Shown here piece by piece: positions 42,578-50,507 of a stretch of 64,000 nucleotides of DNA. The notes under the pieces are model-generated. The model did no database searches. It saw nothing but the letters and a program-made list of their open reading frames with translations, and was not told the origin of the DNA. A program made the translations under genes and the position numbers. This DNA is from CAKZNE01 sp040222435 (GTDB taxonomy: Bacteria; Bacteroidota; Bacteroidia; Flavobacteriales; Schleiferiaceae). The DNA is taken from positions 3,100,001 through 3,164,000 of the forward strand of contig OZ243107.1 in NCBI GenBank assembly GCA_965212245.1, in the 5' to 3' direction. How positions within the stretch are numbered: position 1 is the stretch's first letter; the number at the start of each line of letters is the position of its first letter.

Positions 42578-43090
42578 ATGAAGATATCACTTGTTGGTTA
42601 TATGGGGGCTGGTAAGACCACCGTGGGACAACGTTTAGCAATTGAAATGGGGTTTGACTTTTTTGATCTCGATACTGAGATTGAGAAAGACACCGGGTAT
42701 ACCATTACCGAAACTATTTTTAACAAAGGTGAACTTTACTTCAGAAAGCTGGAGCGTGAAAAGCTGGAAACGCTTTTAGGGAAAGACAACTTTGTTTTAA
42801 GCACCGGGGGTGGTACACCTTGTTATTATGACAATATTGATCTCATTAACAAATCCAGCCTTAGTGTGTATCTTAAATATAGTGTTAAAGACCTGTATAA
42901 CCGTCTGGAAGGTAACCAGGCCGAAAGGCCACTATTGGCGCACCTGGGCGGAGCCAATCTGCAAGAATACATCGGTAAACATCTTTTTGAACGAAATATA
43001 TATTACGAAAAATCCACACTGGTAATTCAGGCTGCTGGTATGGACACTAAAGAAATAACGGAACGGATTAAAGAACTTATACATGAATGA
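42578..43090 (+). CDS. aroK: Shikimate kinase
   Basis: Shikimate kinase phosphorylates the 3-OH of shikimate with ATP in the chorismate pathway. The 170 residues are family length. Visible motifs are the P-loop GYMGAGKTTVG, the metal/shikimate-binding DLDTEIE, FRKLEREKLETLL, the STGGGTPCY shikimate-binding loop and a lid region AERPLLAHL. The end overlaps the nitroreductase gene by 8 nt, so the two are likely co-translated. Confidence 0.96.
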   Translation: MKISLVGYMGAGKTTVGQRLAIEMGFDFFDLDTEIEKDTGYTITETIFNKGELYFRKLEREKLETLLGKDNFVLSTGGGTPCYYDNIDLINKSSLSVYLKYSVKDLYNRLEGNQAERPLLAHLGGANLQEYIGKHLFERNIYYEKSTLVIQAAGMDTKEITERIKELIHE

Positions 43091-43673
43091 ACAAATCAGA
43101 CATCTACAGGAAATACTGAGCAACAGGCGAACTATTAAGCCCAATCAATTTACCGGTGAAAAGGTTAACGATGAGTTGATCCGACAGGTATTGGAAGCGG
43201 CAAACTGGGCACCTACACATGGCTATACAGAGCCATGGCGTTTTACCGTTTTTACGGAAGATGGCCTGGCCGTATTAGGTGATTTTCTGGCCTCCCAGGA
43301 TCAACCGGATACCAAATCCCCGGAATTTAATGTTACGCGTTTTGATAGACTGCGAAACAGACCACTGAGCTGCTCTCATGTAATTGGTATTGGCCTTAAG
43401 CGGGGTGAAAACCCCAAGGTACCGGAAATAGAAGAGGTGTGTGCTGTAGCCATGGCTGTTCAAAATATGTGGCTAATGGCACATACCTTAGGTTTGGGAG
43501 CTTACTGGAGCACCGGTGCATTAGCCTTTACAGATGCTATGCGCGACTTTTTCGGTCTGAGTGAAGGTGATCTTTCACTGGGATTATTTTATATAGGAAA
43601 ACCGGCCATCCCAAACCCGGCCGGAAAAAGGCTTACTGGCATTTCGGAAAAAACACATTGGGTGAGATCATAA
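43083..43673 (+). CDS. Nitroreductase family protein (YdjA-like)
   Basis: The 196-residue FMN-dependent oxidoreductase has a short, single-domain form like YdjA/TdcN. Visible motifs are the FMN-phosphate-binding NRRTIKPN, the ANWAPTHGYTEPWRF segment, the helix AVAMAVQNMWLMAHTLGLG with AYWSTG, and LFYIGKP. The substrate is unknown. It overlaps aroK by 8 nt. A strong bidirectional terminator follows 20 nt after the stop. Confidence 0.9.
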   Translation: MNEQIRHLQEILSNRRTIKPNQFTGEKVNDELIRQVLEAANWAPTHGYTEPWRFTVFTEDGLAVLGDFLASQDQPDTKSPEFNVTRFDRLRNRPLSCSHVIGIGLKRGENPKVPEIEEVCAVAMAVQNMWLMAHTLGLGAYWSTGALAFTDAMRDFFGLSEGDLSLGLFYIGKPAIPNPAGKRLTGISEKTHWVRS

Positions 43674-43692
43674 CCCCTTATGTAAAAAAAAG

Positions 43693-43727
43693 AAACCCGC
43701 TTATCCTTTTTGGATAAGCGGGTTTTT
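43693..43727. terminator. Bidirectional terminator
   Basis: A 14-bp perfect stem AAACCCGCTTATCC/GGATAAGCGGGTTT with a TTTTT loop and flanking A and T runs lies between convergent nitroreductase (+) and T9SS (-) genes. Confidence 0.92.
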
Positions 43728-43752
43728 AATGTAGTAAACTTAACCTTCCAGT

Positions 43753-45204
43753 TTATTCAATAATGATTTTGGAAACAGCAGTGCCTTTATCCGTTTGCAC
43801 ACGAACCCAATAAAGACCCGAAGCAAGGTCCGAAACATTTACCTTGGCCGATGGATCATTCACACTTAGACGCTGTACAAGCCCGCCATTGATATTAGTT
43901 ATATCAATAGTGCGCATCAGGGAACCATCTCCGGTATTCAGGTTAAACTCAGTACGGGCCGGGTTTGGGAAAATGCTCAAATCCAGCTGAGAAGTTTCTT
44001 CTATGCCAATGGTACCGTTAAACGCCATTCGGATCATTCCTAAGTAATAATACCCTGTAGAATTACTATTATTAGGGCCTGCCGTGGCCGTAAGCTGTAT
44101 AGTTCCATCTGCCTTAGGCATGATGTTATAAACCCACACCATAGAAGGCCCGGGATTTGAAACAGCTACATTCAAGGCTGTGCTGTCACTATTCATACCT
44201 TCAGCAATATATTTGGTTTCACGATTATCCGAAGCTACCCGCGAACCGTAAAAGCCAAAGTGGTAGGCCTTAGCAGGGTCAAGTCCTGAAACTGTAAAAC
44301 CTCCGGTGGTTTCATTTCCGCCCACACCCGGTTGCATACTGCCAAAAAAACTATCACCGGTAGCGCTGGCAGGCAGGCTGGGGTTTGTAGTTACACCTGC
44401 TGTATTAATACCATTAAAGGTATCAGTTACAGCAATAGAAATATTAGACACCAAACCCTGGGTTGTACTCAGGTTAGATACAGAGCCGCCATCAAAATCA
44501 GTGATGTTGTTATATGGGGCGGCAGTAGTGTTACCGGCATCGCCAAGATCAATGTCAATGGTATCGGTAGCACCGGGCACCGGAGTATAAGTCATTTGTA
44601 TAGCGCCTAAATAGTAATATCCGGAAGAATTACTGTTATTAGGACCCGCTGTGGCCGTTACCACAATACTTCCATCTGCTTTAGGCTTAATGCTATTAAC
44701 CCAAACCATACTGGGGTTGCTGCCTACCGGATCAAGGGTGGTACTGTCTTTAGCAGCACCTTCCACAATATATTTTGCCTCACGGTTATCCGAAGGAGTT
44801 CCGCGTGAAGCATATATACCAAAGTTGTAGGTTACGTTCACATCCAAACCGGTAAAGGTGAAACCTCCGGTTACTTCATTACCTAATACAGCGGGCTGCA
44901 TACTTCCAAAAAAACTATCCTTAGTAGCATTGGCAGGCAGATTGGTATTGCTGGTTACACCAGCTGTATTTATTCCGTTAAAAGAATCGGTTACAGCTAT
45001 TGCCACACTGGTTGCATTGCCTTTTGAATCCATAAGACCAGATAATGACCCTTTGCGTGCATCGGTCAGATTATTCCAGGGAGAAGGGGTTACGTTACCA
45101 GAAGCTTGATCACCAAAGTCAATACTTATAGTGTCACTTTGCGCAAATGCTGAGAATGAACTCAACGTTAGCGCTGATAAAATAATACAGTAAATGTTTT
45201 TCAT
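43753..45204 (-). CDS. T9SS-sorted secreted protein with an internally duplicated domain
   Basis: The 483-residue protein has a signal peptide (MKNIYCIILSALTLSSFSAFA). Two copies of a domain of about 185 residues follow. Each starts DTI(S/D)ID(F/L)GD and contains FNGINTAGVT, SFFGSMQP, NRE(A/T)KYI(V/A)EG, MVWV and TATAGPNNSNS(S/T)GYYYLG. The C-terminus is a T9SS sorting domain (LSIFPNPARTEFNLN, GLYWVRVQTD). The repeated domain is beta-rich; I do not recognise a named family. It is probably cell-surface or secreted. Confidence 0.85.
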   Translation of the reverse strand: MKNIYCIILSALTLSSFSAFAQSDTISIDFGDQASGNVTPSPWNNLTDARKGSLSGLMDSKGNATSVAIAVTDSFNGINTAGVTSNTNLPANATKDSFFGSMQPAVLGNEVTGGFTFTGLDVNVTYNFGIYASRGTPSDNREAKYIVEGAAKDSTTLDPVGSNPSMVWVNSIKPKADGSIVVTATAGPNNSNSSGYYYLGAIQMTYTPVPGATDTIDIDLGDAGNTTAAPYNNITDFDGGSVSNLSTTQGLVSNISIAVTDTFNGINTAGVTTNPSLPASATGDSFFGSMQPGVGGNETTGGFTVSGLDPAKAYHFGFYGSRVASDNRETKYIAEGMNSDSTALNVAVSNPGPSMVWVYNIMPKADGTIQLTATAGPNNSNSTGYYYLGMIRMAFNGTIGIEETSQLDLSIFPNPARTEFNLNTGDGSLMRTIDITNINGGLVQRLSVNDPSAKVNVSDLASGLYWVRVQTDKGTAVSKIIIE

Positions 45205-45407
45205 AGAATTAATTATGTTGTGATTACCTCAGTAAATTTAAGAATGTGTACCAAATACACTAACATTTTTCAAAAAAAATCTGATTGCTCAACAGAAAGC
45301 AGGTTTTGTATGGTGATTTTAGATTGAAAGAGGGTAAGTGATGAAACTTCACATCCCGGTCAATAAGAATATTATTCTTATTTTTACGAGTCAAAACATA
45401 AGTGCAA

Positions 45408-46106
45408 ATGAAAAAAATCATACTTTCACTCTTAGCTACAGCTTGTTTCTACGGGCTTTCAGCGCAAAATTTCTACTATCGTTCAGGTCCTGATATTGAT
45501 GAGGCTGGACTAGCAAGTGGCCAAATATCGAGTAAGATCGAGCTCCAGAAGGATGCCAGTGGAACCCCTGTTTCCTTTTCATGGCGACTTCTTTCAGCTG
45601 ATACCATTACCCAGAGTTCCGGAGCTTCGGTAGATTATGGCCTTTGCGACAATGTGGCTTGCTATAATTTTTTCACCAACAACACTTTCACCATGGATCC
45701 GGTAAGCGGAACCTCTGAATACGGTAATTTCAAATTGCAATGTTTTTCAGCTACCGGTGATTTGGAATTGAAAGTAAGGATACGGGTTTGGGATCAGAGC
45801 ACACCAGGTGTTGAAGATACCGTAAGCTTTACATGGCGTACAGATAATTTCATTAGTCTGAACGAGCAGAAAGCTCCCATTAAGGTAAAAGTCTTCCCTA
45901 ACCCGGTTAATGATGTTTTACACATCAGCAATAATACCAAGGCTTCTGAGGTTCGGGTATTGGATATAGTAGGTAATGAAGTTAGATTGGCTCCTATAGG
46001 GCCCTCAGCTAAAATTGACTTTACAGATCTCCCTGCGGGAATTTATCTTGTTGAATTGCGCAATGGAGAAAATCGCATTGCCCTTGAGAAGATCATTAAG
46101 AGATAA
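45408..46106 (+). CDS. Small T9SS-sorted secreted protein
   Basis: ATG 45408 gives 232 residues with a signal peptide (MKKIILSLLATACFYGLSAQ); a GTG two codons upstream is not needed. A beta-rich domain of about 130 residues with one possible disulfide (YGLCDNVACYNF) is followed by a T9SS sorting domain (VKVFPNPVNDVLHIS, GIYLVELRNGENR, ending KIIKR). The function is unknown. It has its own roughly 200-nt upstream region, shared divergently with the duplicated-domain T9SS gene. Confidence 0.82.
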   Translation: MKKIILSLLATACFYGLSAQNFYYRSGPDIDEAGLASGQISSKIELQKDASGTPVSFSWRLLSADTITQSSGASVDYGLCDNVACYNFFTNNTFTMDPVSGTSEYGNFKLQCFSATGDLELKVRIRVWDQSTPGVEDTVSFTWRTDNFISLNEQKAPIKVKVFPNPVNDVLHISNNTKASEVRVLDIVGNEVRLAPIGPSAKIDFTDLPAGIYLVELRNGENRIALEKIIKR

Positions 46107-46128
46107 AAGATCTCATATATATTTTGTT

Positions 46129-46160
46129 AAAGCCTCTTTTTTTGAAAGAGGCTTTTTTTA
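46129..46160. terminator. Bidirectional terminator
   Basis: AAAGCCTCTTT/AAAGAGGCTTT with a TTTTG loop and a T run lies between convergent genes. It touches the stop codon of the SLC13 transporter. Confidence 0.88.
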
Positions 46161-47582
46161 TGCACTAAAGAAAAATTCCTGAAACCAATAGCAATAAAGT
46201 GATATTACTACAATGCAAATCAAATTGAGAAGTATCCCACTTCTGGCCATTTGATTCATTTTAATATATCCACTGCTAAACACTATGGCGTTTGGCGGAG
46301 TTGAGATCGGGAACATAAATGCACAACTGGCGCCAATAGTGAGAGGGAGGGCAAGCTGCAATTCGGATAAGCCCAGGTTGCTGGCAATTACAAATGAAAC
46401 CGGAATAAAAACGGAAACAAGTGCCACATTACTCATAACCTCTGTGAGAAATACAGAAAAGGCACATACCATCAATATAATGAAGATCGCTGATTGAACC
46501 GGGCTGTCACTGATCCACGTACCCACCAAGTCTACAATTTGGGTGACCTCCAGGCCTTTGGCTAAGGATATACCACCTCCAAATAATAATAAAATACCCC
46601 AGGGAAGCTTTTGAGTGTCTTTCCAAACCAATAATGGTTTCTTCTTTTCACCTGAAGGCCATGCAAAAAGGGCTATGGACGCAAAAATGGCAATTGCCGG
46701 ATCAGAAAGATTCTCAAGGGCAGATAGCTTGCTTAACTGACCTCTGAATATCCATAATAGCGCTGCCCCAATCATAATAAATAAAACTCTCTTTTCTCCG
46801 GTTTGTATTTTCCCTAATTGCAGGAGTTCATTTTTAATTAATTCCTTAATGCCTGATAGCCTTTTAATGCGTACCGGAAATATGAGGTGACTGTTTATCC
46901 AGTATACTATGGTGAAAAGAATAACAGCCAGAGGGAGGGCAAAAAACATCCATTGCGCAAATGAAAGAGGAGTCATGTCACTTTCTGACACCATACTGGC
47001 CAATACCAGGTTAGGAGGGGTGCCTATAAGCGTTGAAATTCCACCAATATTAGCCGCATAGGCAATACCCAGCATTATCGTAAGTGCAAAATTTTGTCCG
47101 CCTCCGGGCGTGTCAAATTGCTTGTCCAGTAATTTTACTACAGAAATTCCGATAGGAAGCATCATTACAGTAGTGGCGGTATTGCTGATCCACATAGATA
47201 ACAGGGCCGTGGCCAGCATACTTCCCAAAATGATCCGGGTAGGCTTATCACCACTTAAGCGCATTATGTTCAGAGCTATTCTTTTATGAAGATTCCACTT
47301 TTCAATGGCTAAACCCAAAATAAAGCCTCCTAAAAACAGGTAAATCACCGGGTTGGCATAATTGGCCGTGGTAGATTTAAGATCCATTATGTTGAGCATA
47401 GGGAACAGCACTATGGGCAGCAGAGCTGTTACACCAACCGGAAGCGCTGAAGTGACCCACCATAGTAACATCCAAATGACCACACCCATCATACGTACCT
47501 GTACATCAGTGCCATCACCTATAAACAGACATAGCGCAAAAGCAAGAGGGCCGGACAATAGTTTTAAGGTGCGGTTTTGCAA
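46158..47582 (-). CDS. SLC13/DASS family sodium:anion symporter
   Basis: The 474-residue polytopic membrane protein belongs to the divalent anion:Na+ symporter family, which imports C4-dicarboxylates, citrate or sulfate. The two signature loops are MWISNTATTVMMLPIG in the first half and TEVMSNVALVSVFIP plus FPISTPPNAIVFSSG in the second. About 11-12 hydrophobic segments are visible. The start is TTG at 47582, needed to include the first membrane segment (LLSGPLAFALCLFIG); no earlier in-frame ATG is seen. The substrate cannot be told from the sequence. Confidence 0.9.
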   Translation of the reverse strand: MQNRTLKLLSGPLAFALCLFIGDGTDVQVRMMGVVIWMLLWWVTSALPVGVTALLPIVLFPMLNIMDLKSTTANYANPVIYLFLGGFILGLAIEKWNLHKRIALNIMRLSGDKPTRIILGSMLATALLSMWISNTATTVMMLPIGISVVKLLDKQFDTPGGGQNFALTIMLGIAYAANIGGISTLIGTPPNLVLASMVSESDMTPLSFAQWMFFALPLAVILFTIVYWINSHLIFPVRIKRLSGIKELIKNELLQLGKIQTGEKRVLFIMIGAALLWIFRGQLSKLSALENLSDPAIAIFASIALFAWPSGEKKKPLLVWKDTQKLPWGILLLFGGGISLAKGLEVTQIVDLVGTWISDSPVQSAIFIILMVCAFSVFLTEVMSNVALVSVFIPVSFVIASNLGLSELQLALPLTIGASCAFMFPISTPPNAIVFSSGYIKMNQMARSGILLNLICIVVISLYCYWFQEFFFSA

Positions 47583-47672
47583 AGGATTATTTTTTGAGCA
47601 AAAGCTAAAATAGTATTTGTGGGGAAAAGAGCCTCGACCATAAAATTTACGTGGAGCTTATTGGCTAAAATG

Positions 47673-47703
47673 AAAAGAGCCTCTGATTTACAGAGGCTCT
47701 TTT
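47673..47703 (-). terminator. clpC terminator
   Basis: A 13-bp stem AAAAGAGCCTCTG/CAGAGGCTCTTTT with a 5-nt loop lies 23 nt past the clpC stop. Confidence 0.9.
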
Positions 47704-47725
47704 ATAATTTAAGAAACTTTAAGGA

Positions 47726-50266
47726 TTATTTTTCCTTTGCTTTTTCAGACTTCTTCACCTTAACAGTGATCTCTTCCTTCTTTTCATCAAAGTCAATAGT
47801 GATACTATCTCCTTCTTCAATTTCCGAATTTATGATCTGCTCCGCCAAAGGATCCTCTACATATTTCTGAATGGCACGGGCCAGGGGACGAGCCCCAAAC
47901 TTATCATCAAAACCTTTGTCCGCAATGTAATTCTTGGCTTTGGTACTCATCTTCACTTTATAGCCCAGTTCATCAATTCTGCTATACAGTTTTTGCAGTT
48001 CAATATCAATGATCTTAAAGATATCTTCTTTGGAAAGGCTATTGAACAATACTACATCATCAATACGGTTAAGAAACTCAGGGGCAAAGGCTCGTTTCAA
48101 GGCGTTCTCAATAACTCCCTTAGCTACATCGTTACCGGTTTTACGGGCAGCCGTTCCAAAACCTACACCTGCACCAAAATCTTTAAGTTGACGGGTACCG
48201 ATATTGGAAGTCATGATAATGATGGTATTCTTAAAATCTACCTTTCGCCCAAGGCTATCGGTCATATGACCATCATCAAGAGCCTGTAAGAGGAGGTTGA
48301 ACACATCGGGATGTGCCTTTTCGATCTCATCAAGCAATACTACGGAATAAGGTTTTCTGCGAACTTTTTCGGTAAGCTGTCCGCCTTCTTCATAACCTAC
48401 GTATCCCGGAGGAGCTCCTACCAGGCGGGAAACGGCAAATTTCTCCATGTACTCGCTCATATCAATACGTATCAGGTTATCCTCTGTATCAAAAATGGCA
48501 CGGGTCAGCTCCTTGGCCAGCTGGGTTTTACCCACCCCGGTAGGCCCCAGGAATATAAAGGAACCAATAGGTTTATTGGGATCTTTAAGACCAGCCCGGT
48601 TACGCTGAATAGCCTTAACTATTTTGGCCACCGCGTCATCCTGACCTATGATCTTTCCTTTAATATCATCAGCCATACCGCTAAGACGCTTACTTTCATG
48701 CTGGGCTACGCGCTGCACCGGTATACCGGTCATCATGGCTACTACCTCTGCTACATTATCATCACTTACCGTTTCCCGGTTTTTCTTAACCTCTTCTTCC
48801 CAGGCTGTCTGAGCTTCCTGTAACTGGCTTTCAACCCGTTTTTCATCATCTCTAAGGCGAGCCGCTTCTTCATAGCGCTGCTTTTTAACCACCTGAATTT
48901 TCTGATCACGGATCTCATCCAGTTTTTTCTCCAGCTCCATTACATTATCCGGAACATTAATACTGGTAATATGAACACGGGAGCCTGCTTCATCCAAAGC
49001 ATCGATAGCCTTGTCAGGCAGATGGCGGTCAGTTACATAACGTGCTGTAAGACTCACACAAGCTTTAATGGCCTCGTCTGTATAATTTACATTATGGTGA
49101 TCTTCGTAACGCCCTTTGATGTTGTGTAATATTTGCAAGGTTTCTTCTACAGTAGTAGGGTCAACCATTACTTTTTGGAAGCGCCTTTCGAGTGCTCCGT
49201 CTTTCTCAATATACTGGCGATATTCATCAAGGGTAGTGGCTCCAATACATTGAATTTCGCCTCTTGCCAATGCTGGCTTAAACATATTGCTGGCATCTAA
49301 AGAGCCGGTGGCTCCACCTGCACCTACAATGGTGTGTAATTCATCAATAAAAAGAATGATATCTTCATTTTTTTCCAGTTCGTTCATCAGAGCTTTCATA
49401 CGCTCTTCAAACTGGCCACGGTATTTTGTACCCGCAACCAATGAAGCTAAATCTAAGGTTACCACTCTTTTGTTAAAGAGTACCCGAGAAACCTTTCGTT
49501 TTACAATACGCAAAGCCAAACCTTCCGCAATAGCAGATTTACCTACTCCGGGTTCACCAATAAGCAGGGGGTTATTCTTTTTTCTGCGGCTCAGTATCTG
49601 AGAGACACGTTCAATTTCTTTTTCACGGCCTACTACAGGATCCAGTTTATTGTCTTCGGCCAGTTTAGTAAGGTCACGACCAAAATTATCGAGTACCGGA
49701 GTTTTACTCTTGGCATCTGGTTTCCCTTTTCCGGAAGAAGAACCGGAATACCCGGGATCTTTGCGTTCAAAGTCTTCATCATCCTCACCGTATGACATTT
49801 CGCTGCGAGGTTTGTCACGTGGTTCATCAGTATAGTGTGCCTGATATTCATTCTTGACATTGTCATAGTCTACCTCGTACTGACGAAGAACTCTGGAAAC
49901 AGGGTCATCATCATTACGAAGAATGCACAAGAGCAGATGTGAAGTACGAATCTGGCTGCTTTGAAAGAGTTTAGCTTCTAAAAATGTGGTTTTCAGAGCT
50001 TTTTCGGCCTGTCGTGTTAGAGGCAGATTCTTTTTGGTACTAAGTTGTCCTGAGATATTAGGTGCGCTTATCGCTTCTATTTTTCTGCGAAAGCCCTGGA
50101 TATTTACACCAAGGTCTTCTAAAATTTGGATGGCGCTACCTTCACCTTCGCGGATCAATCCGAGCATTAAATGCTCTGTACCAATGTAATCATGACCTAA
50201 ACGCAGAGCCTCCTCTTTGCTGTAGCTGATCACGTCCTTTACGCGTGGTGAAAAATTTTCGTCCAT
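47726..50266 (-). CDS. clpC: ATP-dependent Clp protease ATP-binding subunit ClpC
   Basis: This 846-residue Hsp100 unfoldase feeds substrates to ClpP. The duplicated Clp N domain covers 1-150 (FSPRVKDVISYSKEEALRLG and HDYIGTEHLMLGLI). After an acidic/serine linker comes AAA domain 1 with Walker A GEPGVGKS (237-244) and Walker B LFIDELHTIVGAGG. The coiled-coil/UVR region reads RYEEAARLRDDEKRVE. AAA domain 2 has GPTGVGKTQLAKE and LLDEIEKAHPDVFN, ending in the ClpB D2-small domain. The C-terminal tail is lysine-rich. It is transcribed divergently from gyrA and has its own promoter and terminator. Confidence 0.97.
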   Translation of the reverse strand: MDENFSPRVKDVISYSKEEALRLGHDYIGTEHLMLGLIREGEGSAIQILEDLGVNIQGFRRKIEAISAPNISGQLSTKKNLPLTRQAEKALKTTFLEAKLFQSSQIRTSHLLLCILRNDDDPVSRVLRQYEVDYDNVKNEYQAHYTDEPRDKPRSEMSYGEDDEDFERKDPGYSGSSSGKGKPDAKSKTPVLDNFGRDLTKLAEDNKLDPVVGREKEIERVSQILSRRKKNNPLLIGEPGVGKSAIAEGLALRIVKRKVSRVLFNKRVVTLDLASLVAGTKYRGQFEERMKALMNELEKNEDIILFIDELHTIVGAGGATGSLDASNMFKPALARGEIQCIGATTLDEYRQYIEKDGALERRFQKVMVDPTTVEETLQILHNIKGRYEDHHNVNYTDEAIKACVSLTARYVTDRHLPDKAIDALDEAGSRVHITSINVPDNVMELEKKLDEIRDQKIQVVKKQRYEEAARLRDDEKRVESQLQEAQTAWEEEVKKNRETVSDDNVAEVVAMMTGIPVQRVAQHESKRLSGMADDIKGKIIGQDDAVAKIVKAIQRNRAGLKDPNKPIGSFIFLGPTGVGKTQLAKELTRAIFDTEDNLIRIDMSEYMEKFAVSRLVGAPPGYVGYEEGGQLTEKVRRKPYSVVLLDEIEKAHPDVFNLLLQALDDGHMTDSLGRKVDFKNTIIIMTSNIGTRQLKDFGAGVGFGTAARKTGNDVAKGVIENALKRAFAPEFLNRIDDVVLFNSLSKEDIFKIIDIELQKLYSRIDELGYKVKMSTKAKNYIADKGFDDKFGARPLARAIQKYVEDPLAEQIINSEIEEGDSITIDFDEKKEEITVKVKKSEKAKEK

Positions 50267-50332
50267 TTATTTAGCTTGAATAAAATAATGAGTACAACAA
50301 TGTACGAATACTGTGCCAACACAGTTTTCATC

Positions 50333-50362
50333 CAAAGTTAGATTTATGAGTAATACTGGCAA
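50333..50362 (-). promoter_or_regulatory. clpC promoter
   Basis: On the - strand TTG (50362-50360), a 19-base spacer and TAACTTTG (50340-50333) match the Bacteroidota consensus. The untranslated leader to the ATG at 50266 would be about 60 nt. Confidence 0.65.
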
Positions 50363-50452
50363 GTCGTGAAGGCTTTATAATTATTAACAGGGTAGTGCTT
50401 AAATTGTGAGTAATTAACGGTGTGGCGGGGGCTTTTAGCACTTTTGATACCT

Positions 50453-50460
50453 TATATTTG
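50453..50460 (+). promoter_or_regulatory. Possible -7 box of gyrA
   Basis: TATATTTG matches the Bacteroidota -7 element exactly and sits 47 nt before the gyrA ATG at 50508. No convincing -33 TTG is found at 19-23 bases upstream. Confidence 0.4.
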
Positions 50461-50507
50461 AGCTTTTTGTTAACAGAAGACTAATATTGGCTTAAAGAAC
50501 TGACACA

